DNA of 64,000 nucleotides from Rhizobium gallicum bv. gallicum R602sp (GCF_000816845.1 NZ_CP006877.1:1927501-1991500); one strand, 5' to 3'; positions 7,501-15,901 are shown, counted from the first letter of the stretch. Numbers and translations: made by a program. The notes: generated by a model not told the origin, from the sequence alone.

Positions 7501-8502
7501 ATGGAGACCACCGCAACCGAAATGGACGCGCTCGTCCTGACCGAAACAAACTCGGACTTTGTCCGCACGAGCATGGTCCGTCCGACACCTGCGGCGGGCG
7601 AGGTTCTTGTCCGCGTCAAGGCGAGCAGCGTCAATCCTCTCGATCTCAAGATCAAAAGTGGCCAAGCACCACATGCCCGGCACCCCCTGCCGGCTATTTT
7701 AGGGATCGACGTGGCGGGAGTCGTCGAGGCCGTCGGACCCGGCGTGACGGCCTTCAGGCCGCAGGACGAGGTTTTCGGCATGACGGGTGGTGTGGGCGGC
7801 CTGCAGGGTTCACTTGCGACCTTCGTTGCCGTTGACGCGGATTTGCTGGCTCTCAAGCCCACCAACCTGACAATGCGGGAAGCTGCCGCTTTACCGCTGG
7901 TCTTCATCACCGCTTGGGAAGGCCTCGTGGATCGCGCCCAGGTACAGGCGCGGCAGAAGGTGCTCGTCCTCGGTGCAGGCGGCGTCGGCCATGTGGCGAT
8001 CCAGATCGCGCGAGCTTTCGGAGCCGAGGTGTTCGCCGTCGACAAGGCCGCCAAGCATAGTCAGATCGAGGAGCTCTGCGCCACCGCGATCGACCGTCAT
8101 CAGACGACCGTCGAGGAGTACGTGAAAGACCACACGTGCGGACGCGGCTTCGACGTCGTCTACGACACCGTGGGCGGGGCCGGGATCGACGCCGCGTTCA
8201 ACGCAGTGAGCCGCTTCGGCCACGTCGTCAGTTGCCTCGGTTGGGGCACTCACTCGCTCGGTCCCTTGTCCTTCCGGGCCGCAAGCTACTCGGGCGTCTT
8301 CACGCTCCTGCCGATCTTGACCGGGGAAGGCCGCGCCCATCATGGAACGATCCTGCGCGAAGCCAAACGCCTTGCCGAAGCCGGGAAGATCACCCCTCTC
8401 CTCGATCCGCGCCGCTTCAGTTTCGAGACAATCGCAAAAGCCTATGCCGAAATCGACAACCGCACTGCCAACGGAAAGATTGTCATCGACGTCGGCGACT
8501 AG
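7501..8502 (+). CDS. Zinc-type/quinone-type MDR alcohol dehydrogenase-like oxidoreductase
   Basis: The 333-residue product is a medium-chain dehydrogenase/reductase. It has a GroES-like N-terminal domain (VLVRVKASSVNPLDLKI...ILGIDVAGVVEAVGPGV) and a Rossmann domain with VLVLGAGGVGHVAIQIA for NADP(H) binding. The C-terminal GKIVIDV ending is typical of quinone oxidoreductase-like members. The zinc-ligand cysteines of true alcohol dehydrogenases are absent, so it is more likely a zinc-independent quinone or enone reductase. It starts 140 bp after the regulator with an AGGGTAGG-like ribosome site and leads the enzyme cluster. The substrate is unknown; detoxification of electrophilic carbonyls is a family-based guess. 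Confidence 0.9.
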   Translation: METTATEMDALVLTETNSDFVRTSMVRPTPAAGEVLVRVKASSVNPLDLKIKSGQAPHARHPLPAILGIDVAGVVEAVGPGVTAFRPQDEVFGMTGGVGGLQGSLATFVAVDADLLALKPTNLTMREAAALPLVFITAWEGLVDRAQVQARQKVLVLGAGGVGHVAIQIARAFGAEVFAVDKAAKHSQIEELCATAIDRHQTTVEEYVKDHTCGRGFDVVYDTVGGAGIDAAFNAVSRFGHVVSCLGWGTHSLGPLSFRAASYSGVFTLLPILTGEGRAHHGTILREAKRLAEAGKITPLLDPRRFSFETIAKAYAEIDNRTANGKIVIDVGD

Positions 8503-8538
8503 AGCGTATGTCCAATCCCTAGCTAAAGGAAACGCATC

Positions 8539-8838
8539 ATGCCATTCGTCAATGTCAAACTGGTCGACGGCGTATTCACGCCGGAAGAGAAACACGCGAT
8601 GGCCAAGGCCCTGACCGACGTCATCGTCAAGTTCGAAGGCTCTGAGGCCTTTCGCGAGGTGGTCTGGGTCCTTATCGAGGAACTTCATACGGACGGCTGG
8701 CACATCGGCGGCAGGCCGTTCGAGGGGCCAAAGTCATTGATGACGACGCTTTCGAAATCCAAGGACATCGTCGAAGTGATCGACGGCGCGCCCACCACCC
8801 GGAAAGAGTGGGCCGCGGCAGCGCCAGTTTTGGGCTGA
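8539..8838 (+). CDS. 4-oxalocrotonate tautomerase family protein
   Basis: The 99-residue protein starts MPFVNVKL, so removal of Met would expose the catalytic N-terminal Pro that defines the tautomerase superfamily. The TPEEKHAMAKALTDVIVKF helix and the VVWVLIEELHTDGWHIGG strand region follow the family pattern. It is longer than the classic 62-residue enzyme, with an extra C-terminal tail. It lies 36 bp behind the oxidoreductase and has an AAAGGA ribosome site, so an operon is likely. Members tautomerise or hydrate enol and unsaturated acids; the actual substrate is not readable here. Confidence 0.85.
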   Translation: MPFVNVKLVDGVFTPEEKHAMAKALTDVIVKFEGSEAFREVVWVLIEELHTDGWHIGGRPFEGPKSLMTTLSKSKDIVEVIDGAPTTRKEWAAAAPVLG

Positions 8839-8938
8839 CCACTTCGCAATTTCGCACACGGCGACCAAAGAGCGCCTCCGGAACCCAACCTCCGGAGGTT
8901 GGTCGTTGAGCCGTGTCCGCCCGACAGAGTGAAGAGAC

Positions 8939-9925
8939 ATGAATACGAGCACAGCCATGCCAATACCCACGGCGACGAGACGGGAAGTCCTGATTGGCAC
9001 CGCATCCGCGGCCCTCGCCACGGCGTTGCCTATGGAGGCTTGGGCCGCCGATGCATCGTCGAACTCAACTGATGCAACCATTGAAGATGGGAGTGAGATC
9101 ATGAACAGCATCAAAACCAAAGACGGCGCGCAGATTTTCTACAAGGACTGGGGAACCGGGCAGCCGATCGTGTTCCACCACGGGTGGCCGCTGAGCAGCG
9201 ACGACTGGGACAACCAGATGCTGTTCTTCCTCGGCAAGGGTTTCCGGGTCATCGCCCACGACCGAAGGGGCCACGGCCGCTCCAGCCAAACTTCGGGCGG
9301 CAACGACATGAACACCTACGCGGCCGACGTCGCCGCGCTCGTCGAGGCGCTCGACCTCCGGGATGCGATCCATATCGGCCATTCGACGGGCGGCGGCGAG
9401 GTGACCAGATACGTCGCCCGGCACGGCAAAGGCCGGGTCGCCAAAGCGGTGCTCATCTCAGCCATTCCGCCCTTGATGGTCAAGTCGGCGAAGAACCCCG
9501 GCGGACTTCCCATCGAAGTCTTTGACGGTTACCGCGCGGCTCTGGCGGCCAACCGGGCGCAGCTCTATCTCGATATCGCGAGCGGCCCGTTCTACGGCTT
9601 CAACCGCCCCGGCGCGGCCATCTCCGAAGGCACGATCCGCAATTGGTGGCGTCAGGGGATGATGGGCGGGGCGAACGCGCACTACGAGTGCATCAAAGTC
9701 TTTTCGGAGACGGATTTCACCGAAGACCTCCAGGTCATCGACGTTCCGGTCCTGGTGATGCATGGCAGCGACGACCAGGTGGTGCCGATCGCGGACTCCG
9801 CCGAACTCTCCATCAAGCTACTCAAGAACGGGAAACTCAAGGTCTACGGCGGCTACCCGCATGGAATGTTCACGACCCACGCCGACGTGATCAATGCGGA
9901 TCTGCTGGCTTTCATCAAAGCGTGA
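8939..9925 (+). CDS. Alpha/beta hydrolase (chloroperoxidase/esterase-like) with Tat-like leader
   Basis: Residues 56-328 form a canonical alpha/beta hydrolase: an oxyanion FHHGWP loop, nucleophile Ser149 in GHSTGGG, Asp in HGSDDQVVP, and His in YPHGMF. This resembles the non-haem chloroperoxidase/arylesterase group. Residues 1-36 look like a twin-arginine leader (TRREVLIG, a hydrophobic stretch, then AWAA), which predicts export. An internal ATG at 9101 (residue 55) has a GGGAG site in front and coincides with the usual start of cytosolic homologues. Two translation products are therefore possible. The gene is third in the enzyme cluster. Confidence 0.9.
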   Translation: MNTSTAMPIPTATRREVLIGTASAALATALPMEAWAADASSNSTDATIEDGSEIMNSIKTKDGAQIFYKDWGTGQPIVFHHGWPLSSDDWDNQMLFFLGKGFRVIAHDRRGHGRSSQTSGGNDMNTYAADVAALVEALDLRDAIHIGHSTGGGEVTRYVARHGKGRVAKAVLISAIPPLMVKSAKNPGGLPIEVFDGYRAALAANRAQLYLDIASGPFYGFNRPGAAISEGTIRNWWRQGMMGGANAHYECIKVFSETDFTEDLQVIDVPVLVMHGSDDQVVPIADSAELSIKLLKNGKLKVYGGYPHGMFTTHADVINADLLAFIKA

Positions 9926-10008
9926 CCTCCCGGGCAGGTCGAAGGGCCTGCCTTCATTCTTCTCAAGTCAAATTCGACAGCCAGAGACCGGCTGCGGAAA
10001 GGTATGTC

Positions 10009-10974
10009 ATGAAGTCCGAACACATGCTCTCCCGCCGCGGATTTTGCCTTTGCTGCATGGGCGTGGCGAGTTTCGCCGCCACAGCGGGCTGGATGAGCCC
10101 CCGCGAGGCCTACGCTGAGGCGCGCGGCCTGGTGAGCCTCATCAAGGACAGCGCCGCCAAGTCCGTGATCGCCACCCACAAGCTAAGAAACGACATCACC
10201 ATCCTCGAAGGCTCCGGCGGCAACGTCGCGGTCTTGGGCGGCAAGGACGGTCTCGTCATGGTCGATGCTGGGATCAGCGTGGCGCGTCTCCAGATGACGG
10301 AGGCGCTCTCCGCACTCTCCCCTGAACCCGTGACCCATCTCATCAACACCCATTGGCATTTCGATCACGCGGACGGAAACGCCTGGCTCGGCGCGGTTGG
10401 AGCTAAAATCATCGCGCACGAGAACACCCGCAAATACCTGTCGCAGGTGCAACGGGTCGAAGACTGGGATTACAACTTCGTTCCGCTGGAACGGAGCGGA
10501 GTGCCCAAACACGTCTTCTCCAAGGAGAATTCCCTCAAGCTGAACGGCCAGTCGCTCGCCATGAAATATTATGGTCCGGCGCATACCGACGGCGACATCT
10601 CGGTGATGTTCGGCGAGGCAAACGTCATCCATGTCGGCGATACCTACTGGAATGGAATATATCCGTTTATCGACTACTCAACGGGCGGAAGCATCGACGG
10701 AATGATCGGAGCGTCGGATGCGAACCTGGCCGCGTCGACCGACAAGACGATCATCATTCCGGGCCATGGGAATCCGGTGAGCAACCGCGCTGAGCTACAG
10801 GAATTCCGCGACATGCTGGTGGCCATCCGCGAGAACGTAGCGGCGCTCAAGCGACAAGGACGCTCGCGGGACGAGGCCGTCGCTGCCAAGCCGACGGCCG
10901 CCTTCGACGCCAAGTGGGGCAATTTCGTCATCGATCCCGACTTTTTTACGCGGCTGGTTTACGCGGGCGTCTAG
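10009..10974 (+). CDS. Metallo-beta-lactamase-fold hydrolase with Tat leader
   Basis: The ATG at 10009 was chosen because it begins a textbook twin-arginine leader (LSRRGFCLCCMGVASF...AYA, residues 7-37). The frame further upstream is unlike protein. The 321-residue product carries the zinc-binding HWHFDH at residues 115-120, a later GPAHTDGDI, an HVGDTYWNG region and PGHG, the normal ligand order of the fold. The protein is predicted to be folded in the cytoplasm and exported to the periplasm. Related exported proteins are often called cyclase/SoxH-like or beta-lactamase-like, but substrates vary widely. It lies 83 bp after the hydrolase and closes the cluster. Confidence 0.9.
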   Translation: MKSEHMLSRRGFCLCCMGVASFAATAGWMSPREAYAEARGLVSLIKDSAAKSVIATHKLRNDITILEGSGGNVAVLGGKDGLVMVDAGISVARLQMTEALSALSPEPVTHLINTHWHFDHADGNAWLGAVGAKIIAHENTRKYLSQVQRVEDWDYNFVPLERSGVPKHVFSKENSLKLNGQSLAMKYYGPAHTDGDISVMFGEANVIHVGDTYWNGIYPFIDYSTGGSIDGMIGASDANLAASTDKTIIIPGHGNPVSNRAELQEFRDMLVAIRENVAALKRQGRSRDEAVAAKPTAAFDAKWGNFVIDPDFFTRLVYAGV

Positions 10975-11157
10975 CACGGCCTGATCGTCCACCAGAACTC
11001 CGGAGAAGACCATGTTCGACGCCCAAGACAGCGGACGCGGACGCAAGCACTTCGATAAATCGCACGGTTTCGGAGATCGCATATTCGAGGCGCGGCTTGT
11101 TCTGAGATACGCCCGGCGGCGTCGATAAAATCAACGCGGGCGATGAAGCTGAGGGCG

Positions 11158-11397
11158 TTATTGCCGGGTTGCCGTTTCAGGCAGCACTTGGCAAGGCTGA
11201 GGCCAACCGCACCAACGCGTCGGCAAATCACGGCACGCTTTGGTGTCATAGACCGGAAGGATTTCAAAAATATCGGCACGTCTAAATTGATGCTTTACCC
11301 CGGCAGCATCAATGAACACATGCTCGCCTTGGAATGTCAGACCGGTCGCAAGGAAGTTACGCTCATCCTCACCCTCAAATAACGACACAACAAACAT
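11158..11397 (-). CDS. Possible small hypothetical protein, 79 aa
   Basis: The frame begins MFVVSLFEGEDERNFLATG and continues through TFQGEHVFIDAAGVKHQFRRADIFEILPVYD, which looks like real beta-rich protein sequence for about 55 residues. The rest (from TRWCGW) looks random. Either the C-terminus has shifted frame or the gene is decaying. No good ribosome site precedes the ATG. Codon use at the start (ttt, tta, ggt, gat) is less GC-rich than in the neighbours, suggesting transferred DNA. No family recognised. Confidence 0.35.
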   Translation of the reverse strand: MFVVSLFEGEDERNFLATGLTFQGEHVFIDAAGVKHQFRRADIFEILPVYDTKACRDLPTRWCGWPQPCQVLPETATRQ

Positions 11398-11673
11398 TTA
11401 ATTTACCCTATGTATTAGCTAAGCGATATATACATTGATGCGCGAAACTTAAATTTGTCCTTCCGTTTTGAGCAAGTGCTAGAAATTGTAGAACAGTGCT
11501 AGTCGGACAACGAGCGGCGTCCAGCGGTTGAGCCGCTGAAGGCAAACCGGGGCCGCTAATTGCAGCATCAACAGCGCTTGCCGACGGCCTCGGCGCCGCT
11601 CGCGAAGGACGTGTTCTCGGAACAAAAAACAAGTTCTCTCATTTCTCTTCCATCACAGATGGAGAAAACTGCC

Positions 11674-11958
11674 ATGACTCACGACCCGGAATTCCCTGAT
11701 CGCAGATCAGACCCACGCACTACTCCGGTCCGCAGTCGCTCTTCGTGGGGCGCATGGGTGGCCATTATCGCGGTGGTTCTGGTAGCTGGCGTTGTATGGT
11801 TCGAGTGGGGCGGCTCGCCCGACACCGATCCGATCTCGACATCTTCGACGACGCCCTCCACGCAGCCTGCTCCAGCACCGGCAACGCCGACTGCGCCGAC
11901 TAATAACAATGTAACCCCGGCGCCCGCTTCTCCTCCTGCGGCTCCGGCGCAGCAGTAG
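11674..11958 (+). CDS. Small single-pass membrane protein with Pro/Thr-rich tail
   Basis: The start at 11674 is preferred because GGAG lies nine bases upstream; an earlier in-frame ATG at 11659 overlaps that site. The 94-residue product has a charged N-terminus (PEFPDRRSDPRTT) and one membrane helix, AWVAIIAVVLVAGVVWF, around residues 27-45. A periplasmic tail follows that is almost only Pro, Ala, Thr and Ser. The topology resembles small envelope or linker proteins. Function unknown. Confidence 0.7.
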   Translation: MTHDPEFPDRRSDPRTTPVRSRSSWGAWVAIIAVVLVAGVVWFEWGGSPDTDPISTSSTTPSTQPAPAPATPTAPTNNNVTPAPASPPAAPAQQ

Positions 11959-11992
11959 AGCCTGGCTCTAGGCTACGCCTGCAAGACCGTTG

Positions 11993-12489
11993 CTATTGTG
12001 ATGGATCGAGAAAGGTCGTTGCGAGTTTCGCCCGGCCTTTTTCGCCCTCTCGATCGGTGACCATTCCTTGAGCATATCGCGCCGCGAAGAAGTTCGAGCT
12101 GACGCGGATCGCGCCCATCTCATAAAGGAGATCGAAGGCTATGGAGCCGAGCGATTGCTGCAGCAGTCTGAAATCGGACCGCCCTGCTCGTCGAGCACGA
12201 CTGCCTCGCCATCGAGAACCCACGCCACGCCGAGCTGCTTGGCGGCCTGCTCGATCGCCCGAAAGCAATGCGTCCAATCATGCCCGCCCCAGTTGATTTC
12301 GTAAACCGCTGCTCGCACCTCGGCGGCTTGATGCTTGAAAAGCGTCCGGCATAGGTCGATGTGGTTCGGCATGGGATCGAGGGAACGGTTCGGCTGGGTC
12401 GGATCGCGCGGTTTTGTGGCTCTGGTACGGACACTTGCGACGTCTTTGGCAAGGAGAGACTTTTTCGGCTTCTGAGGAGCTCTTGTCAT
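11993..12489 (-). pseudogene. Decayed ATP-dependent DNA ligase (LigD-ligase-like) remnant
   Basis: Pieces of an ATP-dependent DNA ligase domain can be read in two frames. The first (12139-12489) has the N-terminal DPMPNHIDLCRTL region, a missing adenylation stretch, then GGHDWTHCFRAIEQAAKQLG and VLDGEAVVLDEQG. The second (11993-12180) continues GRSDFRLLQQSLG, AFDLLY and GAIRVSS. The catalytic-lysine segment between PNHID and GGHDW is deleted, and a frameshift occurs near the DEQG/GRSDF junction. A further deletion lies between QQSLG and AFDLLY. No functional product can be made. Intact homologues act with Ku in non-homologous end joining. Confidence 0.75.
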
Positions 12490-12633
12490 CCCCTCTGTTC
12501 ATCAGGCAATTCTTAAAAAGTCCTTTGGAGGAGAGCTTGCTTAGACGTGGTCCGTGGACGTACTATCTACGTTCCGCGAGCCTGCCCCTGCGCTCAGCCG
12601 AGGTAAAGGCCCGGCGAAACAGGGAGGTTTGTC

Positions 12634-13104
12634 ATGAGAGTTGCATCGATATTCGCAGCCGGCTTGATCGGATTATGCGGGATGGCCTCCTTTGCTGCGG
12701 CAGAGGGTGGGCACACAATGGTCACTCCCGATGAAGTCAAGTGGGGGCCGGCCCCCAAGGTGCTTCCCGCTGGAGCAGAGGCGGCGGTTCTGTTCGGCGA
12801 TCCCACCAAGGAAGGTTTGTTTGCCCTCCGGCTCAAAGTGCCGTCGGGCTATGCGATCGCGCCGCACACGCATCCCGTGCATGAAGTGGTCACAGTCGTA
12901 TCAGGGGCTATCAATCTCGGGATGGGCGAAACCGCCGATCCAGGCGCTGCGAAGGCACTGCCTGCAGGCAGTTTCATCGCGTTGCCGCCGGGCATGGCGC
13001 ATTTCGCTCGCTTCGACGAACCGACGGTGATCCAAATTACGACTACTGGCCCATGGGCCATCAAGTATGTCAACCCGGCGGACGATCCTCAGAAGTCGCA
13101 ATAG
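12634..13104 (+). CDS. Secreted cupin-domain protein
   Basis: The 156-residue product starts with a Sec signal peptide (residues 1-23, ending SFAAA), followed by a single cupin barrel. The metal-binding motif is HTHPVHEVVTVVSG (about residues 74-87), with the second motif LPPGMAHFARF near residue 115. Such periplasmic mono-cupins are common in rhizobia but without a defined substrate. A strong AGGGAGG site precedes the ATG. The gene stands alone, convergent with the DUF1236 gene across a hairpin. Confidence 0.85.
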   Translation: MRVASIFAAGLIGLCGMASFAAAEGGHTMVTPDEVKWGPAPKVLPAGAEAAVLFGDPTKEGLFALRLKVPSGYAIAPHTHPVHEVVTVVSGAINLGMGETADPGAAKALPAGSFIALPPGMAHFARFDEPTVIQITTTGPWAIKYVNPADDPQKSQ

Positions 13105-13175
13105 CCAGCCGCTGCATTGATGTCTCAACAGCGGACTAGTCTTTGACGTGGACAGTGGATTGATGTGAAGGAATA

Positions 13176-13203
13176 GCGGGCCCGGGGGGGCCCGCAGTGC
13201 TTT
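13176..13203. terminator. Hairpin between convergent genes
   Basis: An 8-bp perfect stem gcgggccc/gggcccgc (13176-13195) lies between the stops of the cupin gene (+) and the DUF1236 gene (-). The T-run after it (tgctttcaaa) is weak, so it may be a modest bidirectional terminator. Confidence 0.5.
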
Positions 13204-13207
13204 CAAA

Positions 13208-13495
13208 TTATTCGACGACCTCGATCACCGCGCGGGTCTTCGGATTGACCAGCACGCGCTTTTCGTTGACGATCACATAACCGTAATCGGGCTGATCAGG
13301 GATCGTGTGGATCTCGACCGTGTCAGGAAGCGCCGTACCGATCGCAACATCACCATCAAACGTAACCGATGGCGATTGCTGCTCAAGAACATAGGTTCTG
13401 ACCTCGCCGGGAACGGTGACCGTCGCTGTCTGCGCGACCGCCGCGCCCCCGAGCAACAGAAACAGCGATACGGCAGAGATGACCACTTTCTTCAT
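13208..13495 (-). CDS. DUF1236 periplasmic protein
   Basis: The start at 13495 is chosen for its TGGAGGA site and because it gives a clean signal peptide (MKKVVISAVSLFLLLGGAAVAQ). The mature part holds a DUF1236-type repeat ending in the typical YGYVIVNEKRVLVNPKTRAVIEVVE. DUF1236 proteins are small periplasmic proteins widespread in Rhizobiales, function unknown. Length (95 residues) is on the short side, with a single domain copy. Confidence 0.8.
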   Translation of the reverse strand: MKKVVISAVSLFLLLGGAAVAQTATVTVPGEVRTYVLEQQSPSVTFDGDVAIGTALPDTVEIHTIPDQPDYGYVIVNEKRVLVNPKTRAVIEVVE

Positions 13496-13876
13496 GTTAT
13501 CCTCCAGGATTTTCAGTGTGCCGGTAGAACGCTGACGGCTAAGATATAGTTCCCCTGCTGCATGGAGTGGAGCTACCATGGTTTGAGGAGAACAGTGCGG
13601 TCACGCTCTGGTATTGTCGGAAGCATTAGCCGGCGGCACCATCCGCTGAACGTGCGAGACGGTGAAGGCATGGGCTATTTCCACGTTACTCCGCCCAAGG
13701 AGCATGGCTGCCCTTCGTCGCGGTCATCACCGTTGGTAGGCGGGTATTCCCCGTTTTAGCTATCTCACTGAGATCATGCCGCGTCCCCGTTGCCGTCATA
13801 AGCGCCCTGTACACTTTTTCTCGGAACAGACTTCATGGCTATTCGTTGAAATGATCGCCAACGGAGATTGCATTAC
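13496..13876. other. Intergenic stretch without a recognisable gene
   Basis: About 380 bp between divergently oriented small genes. Short frames are present but none has a credible start or family. It presumably holds the promoters of the DUF1236 and DUF982 genes; I could not pick them with confidence. Confidence 0.4.
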
Positions 13877-14122
13877 ATGAGCTCGGACATCTGGGAACGC
13901 AGCATCGAGTTGATCGACTGCGACGATCATTTCCGCACCGTAAAAAATACGAGAGAGGCTGTTGAGTTTCTGTTGACGTCCTGGTCCGGTCAAAAAGGCC
14001 CCGCATATGCGGCAGCTCGGAAGGCCTGTCTGCGAGCCCTCGAGGGCAAAAAGCCGGACATAGATCCTCAGGCAGCTTTCATCGCAGCAGCAGCGGAATC
14101 TGGTATTCTGAGGGCCAACTAA
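13877..14122 (+). CDS. DUF982 domain protein
   Basis: The 81-residue product matches the DUF982 pattern common in rhizobia. It has a first strand-rich part ending with NTREAVEFLLTSWSGQKGPAYAAARKACLRALEG, then a DPQAAFIAAAAESGIL tail. The ATG at 13877 follows a CGGAG site by ten bases; a TTG three codons earlier is less likely. Members are small cytoplasmic proteins often present in many copies per genome; their role is unknown. Confidence 0.8.
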   Translation: MSSDIWERSIELIDCDDHFRTVKNTREAVEFLLTSWSGQKGPAYAAARKACLRALEGKKPDIDPQAAFIAAAAESGILRAN

Positions 14123-14126
14123 ATTA

Positions 14127-14709
14127 TTAGCCGCCTGCTCTCACAGGCTCCGGCGTGCGGTTCCGCGTATCGCTGGTGGATCCATTTAGTTTCAGGGGAT
14201 GGCGCCCAATTGGACGAACAGCTGCAGAGGCGCGCCAATCGCCTCCGGGGCGACATTTCCGCCGCCCGCCATAGGCGACGATATCAGCGCCGCTACGGTT
14301 CGCGGCTCCAGCATGACCGAACAGCGCGGCTGCCCGCCACGCCAGTCGCCGCGAATATCCACCGGATAGGTCATTCACTGGACCCGATCTCCGACAGAAA
14401 GGGCCGGCTTCAGGAGGTTGCGTATGAAGGCGTCAGCGGTCGCGACGATGGCTTGCTTCTCCGCCAGGCCCACCTGCTACGGACACCACGAACGTCGCCA
14501 TGTCGTCAAACGTTTCCGAACCATTGCTGAACCTCTTTCGCAATACCGATCTCCGCGACATCCGGAGCCAGAGGGCTTTCGGCGCACACATAGTACTCAT
14601 CTTGACCATCGGTATTGTCCAACCAAAAGGCACGCCCCTGGCGGGCAGTCCCTGCTCTGGGTTTGACCAGACAGCAGAACGTCGATCTGCTTTGCCGCGC
14701 CGCCCGCAT
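14127..14709 (-). pseudogene. Degenerate two-gene remnant, family not identified
   Basis: On the minus strand protein-like stretches appear in shifting frames: LDNTDGQDEYYVCAESPLAP and VAEIGIAKEVQQWFGN (14506-14640), then ETFDDMATFVVSVAGG (about 14460-14515). Next comes EKQAIVATADAFIRNLLKPALSVGD ending at a stop near 14380. A following small frame at 14192-14374 reads MTYPVDIRGDWRGGQPRCSV. Together they look like one disrupted gene overlapped by a short downstream gene. I cannot name the family. Confidence 0.4.
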
Positions 14710-14765
14710 CCCTATATCTTACGATATCCGGACTCATTGACGCCCTATAAGGGTTGTATGTCCTA

Positions 14766-14845
14766 GAGCGCCTGGCGGGCGCTCGGATTTGGAGCGGGTC
14801 GTAGCGTCGGCGGGGGCGCAAGCTTCGACCCGCTCTTTCTTTCCA
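14766..14845 (+). ncRNA. Two-hairpin structured RNA or strong terminator (candidate)
   Basis: Hairpin 1 is gagcgcc-tggcg-ggcgctc (14766-14784), a perfect 7-bp stem. Hairpin 2 pairs gagcgggtcgtagc (14792) with gcttcgacccgctc (ending 14835), 14 bp with one mismatch, followed by tttctttcc. This is the layout of a small RNA with an intrinsic terminator, or of a terminator for upstream rightward transcription, although no intact gene lies just upstream. A TTGACG at 14737 could be a -35 box, but the -10 match is poor. The hairpins sit 27 bp before the ATG of a 39-residue membrane protein. Confidence 0.35.
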
Positions 14846-14861
14846 GCAACGGAGCGCGCCT

Positions 14862-14981
14862 ATGTTTTGGGATTTCATCACGATCGCAGCGATCTTCGGC
14901 GCTTTCTTTATTGTGCGAGAGGCACAAACCGTGCTCGCGAAAGCCCGCCTGTCGAACTGGCGCAGCTTCACCTTCCGGTAA
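14862..14981 (+). CDS. Very small membrane protein, 39 aa
   Basis: The ATG at 14862 is preceded by an ACGGAGCG site. The product has one hydrophobic helix (FWDFITIAAIFGAFFIV, residues 2-18) followed by a basic, amphipathic tail (REAQTVLAKARLSNWRSF). This looks like a bona fide one-helix inner membrane protein with the tail in the cytoplasm. It lies directly behind a strong hairpin. The frame is short, so coding status rests on the ribosome site and the composition. Function unknown. Confidence 0.45.
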   Translation: MFWDFITIAAIFGAFFIVREAQTVLAKARLSNWRSFTFR

Positions 14982-15102
14982 ACGGACAAGGAAGCGACAA
15001 CTTTCCTGAAACAGGATTTCTTGAGGGCCTGATTGCTTTTCCGCCCATGCCGCGTGCAATCTGCTTGTATTTTCCAAGCTTCAGCTGCCTTCCGGATATC
15101 TC

Positions 15103-15355
15103 GTGCTCAACCGGCTTGCCGCTCTGCCGGTGATTTTCCTCGTTTCACTGCCTGCGGCCGCCGGCAACTACCGGCCGGACAATGGCCGCACACTGGATTA
15201 TCCGCAATCTGTGCTGAAGAATGGCAGCTTCAAGCGCGACAAGAAGGTCGGAGAGCATAGCGCTCACCCCGAATATCGATGTGAGAGTCGAAAGCGGCGG
15301 CTGCGAGTATTCGACGAGGACTTACCGCTTCTCTGTCGTCCTGACAGCCGGATGA
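15103..15355 (+). pseudogene. Frameshifted small exported protein, unidentified
   Basis: Protein-like sequence begins at a GTG (15103) with a signal-peptide-like LNRLAALPVIFLVSLPAAA, then NYRPDNGRTLDYPQSVLKN and FKRDKKVGE. The continuation IALTPNIDVRVESGGCEY, followed by STRTYRFSVVLTAG, is in the next frame and ends at TGA 15353-15355. One extra base near 15247 would explain the break. The family is not recognised. Confidence 0.35.
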
Positions 15356-15365
15356 AAATCAGGCG

Positions 15366-15599
15366 TCAGGCATTGAATATGTGAAAGACGTCGAGCTCTT
15401 TGCCTTGCTGGAGCGTCGCAAGGAACTGGCGCTGGATTTTTCCGGCGCCCGTAAAGCCCTCCAATCCTATATAGCCCTGGTTGTAGAGCCGAAGCTGGGA
15501 GAACAGATATATAATCGCAACGACACCGAGAATCAGTGTTCAGAGAAAATCTGGATCGAAGCCGATCGCGGCGCGCAGCCCACGCTTATCGCGGTGACG
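15366..15599 (-). pseudogene. Possible remnant of a membrane-anchored protein, unidentified
   Basis: On the minus strand the frame ending at 15366 reads LILGVVAIIYLFSQLRLYNQ, then GYIGLEGFTGAGKIQRQFLA and TLQQGKELDVFHIFNA, clearly protein-like with a membrane helix. It has no start codon. An in-frame TGA (15540-15542) separates it from further protein-like sequence (RAAIGFDPDFL) upstream. It is therefore probably an inactivated gene. Family not recognised. Confidence 0.35.
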
Positions 15600-15901
15600 T
15601 TGTCCAGTGGTCCGTATCAGAGGCAGCCTTTCTAATTCAAACTTGGCAGTTAACCGCCTGTTAATATTTAGCTTGCCCCACAAAGCGAATGATCTATCCT
15701 CCAGAATCACAGGGCTGCGTAGCGCAACCAGAGTTCTAGAATGCCGCCGGGTTTTACTGTTCCTGCCCTCCCCGGCCTGTTTGTTTTGTTGATAGCTTGT
15801 CCATATCACATGCCGGTAACACTGCTGCTACCCAGATCCGGCAAGGAAAGTTTCTGCAGGTTTTGCGTTCATTTTGTTGCTTCTCTAGGAGGGAGATCAC
15901 C

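Noticed and set aside
10971..11279. Leftward frame of 102 codons after the MBL gene
   Set aside because: Random-looking composition; the neighbouring frame at 11158-11397 has better protein character.
13868..13876. TTG start for the DUF982 gene
   Set aside because: The ATG at 13877 is better spaced from the CGGAG site.
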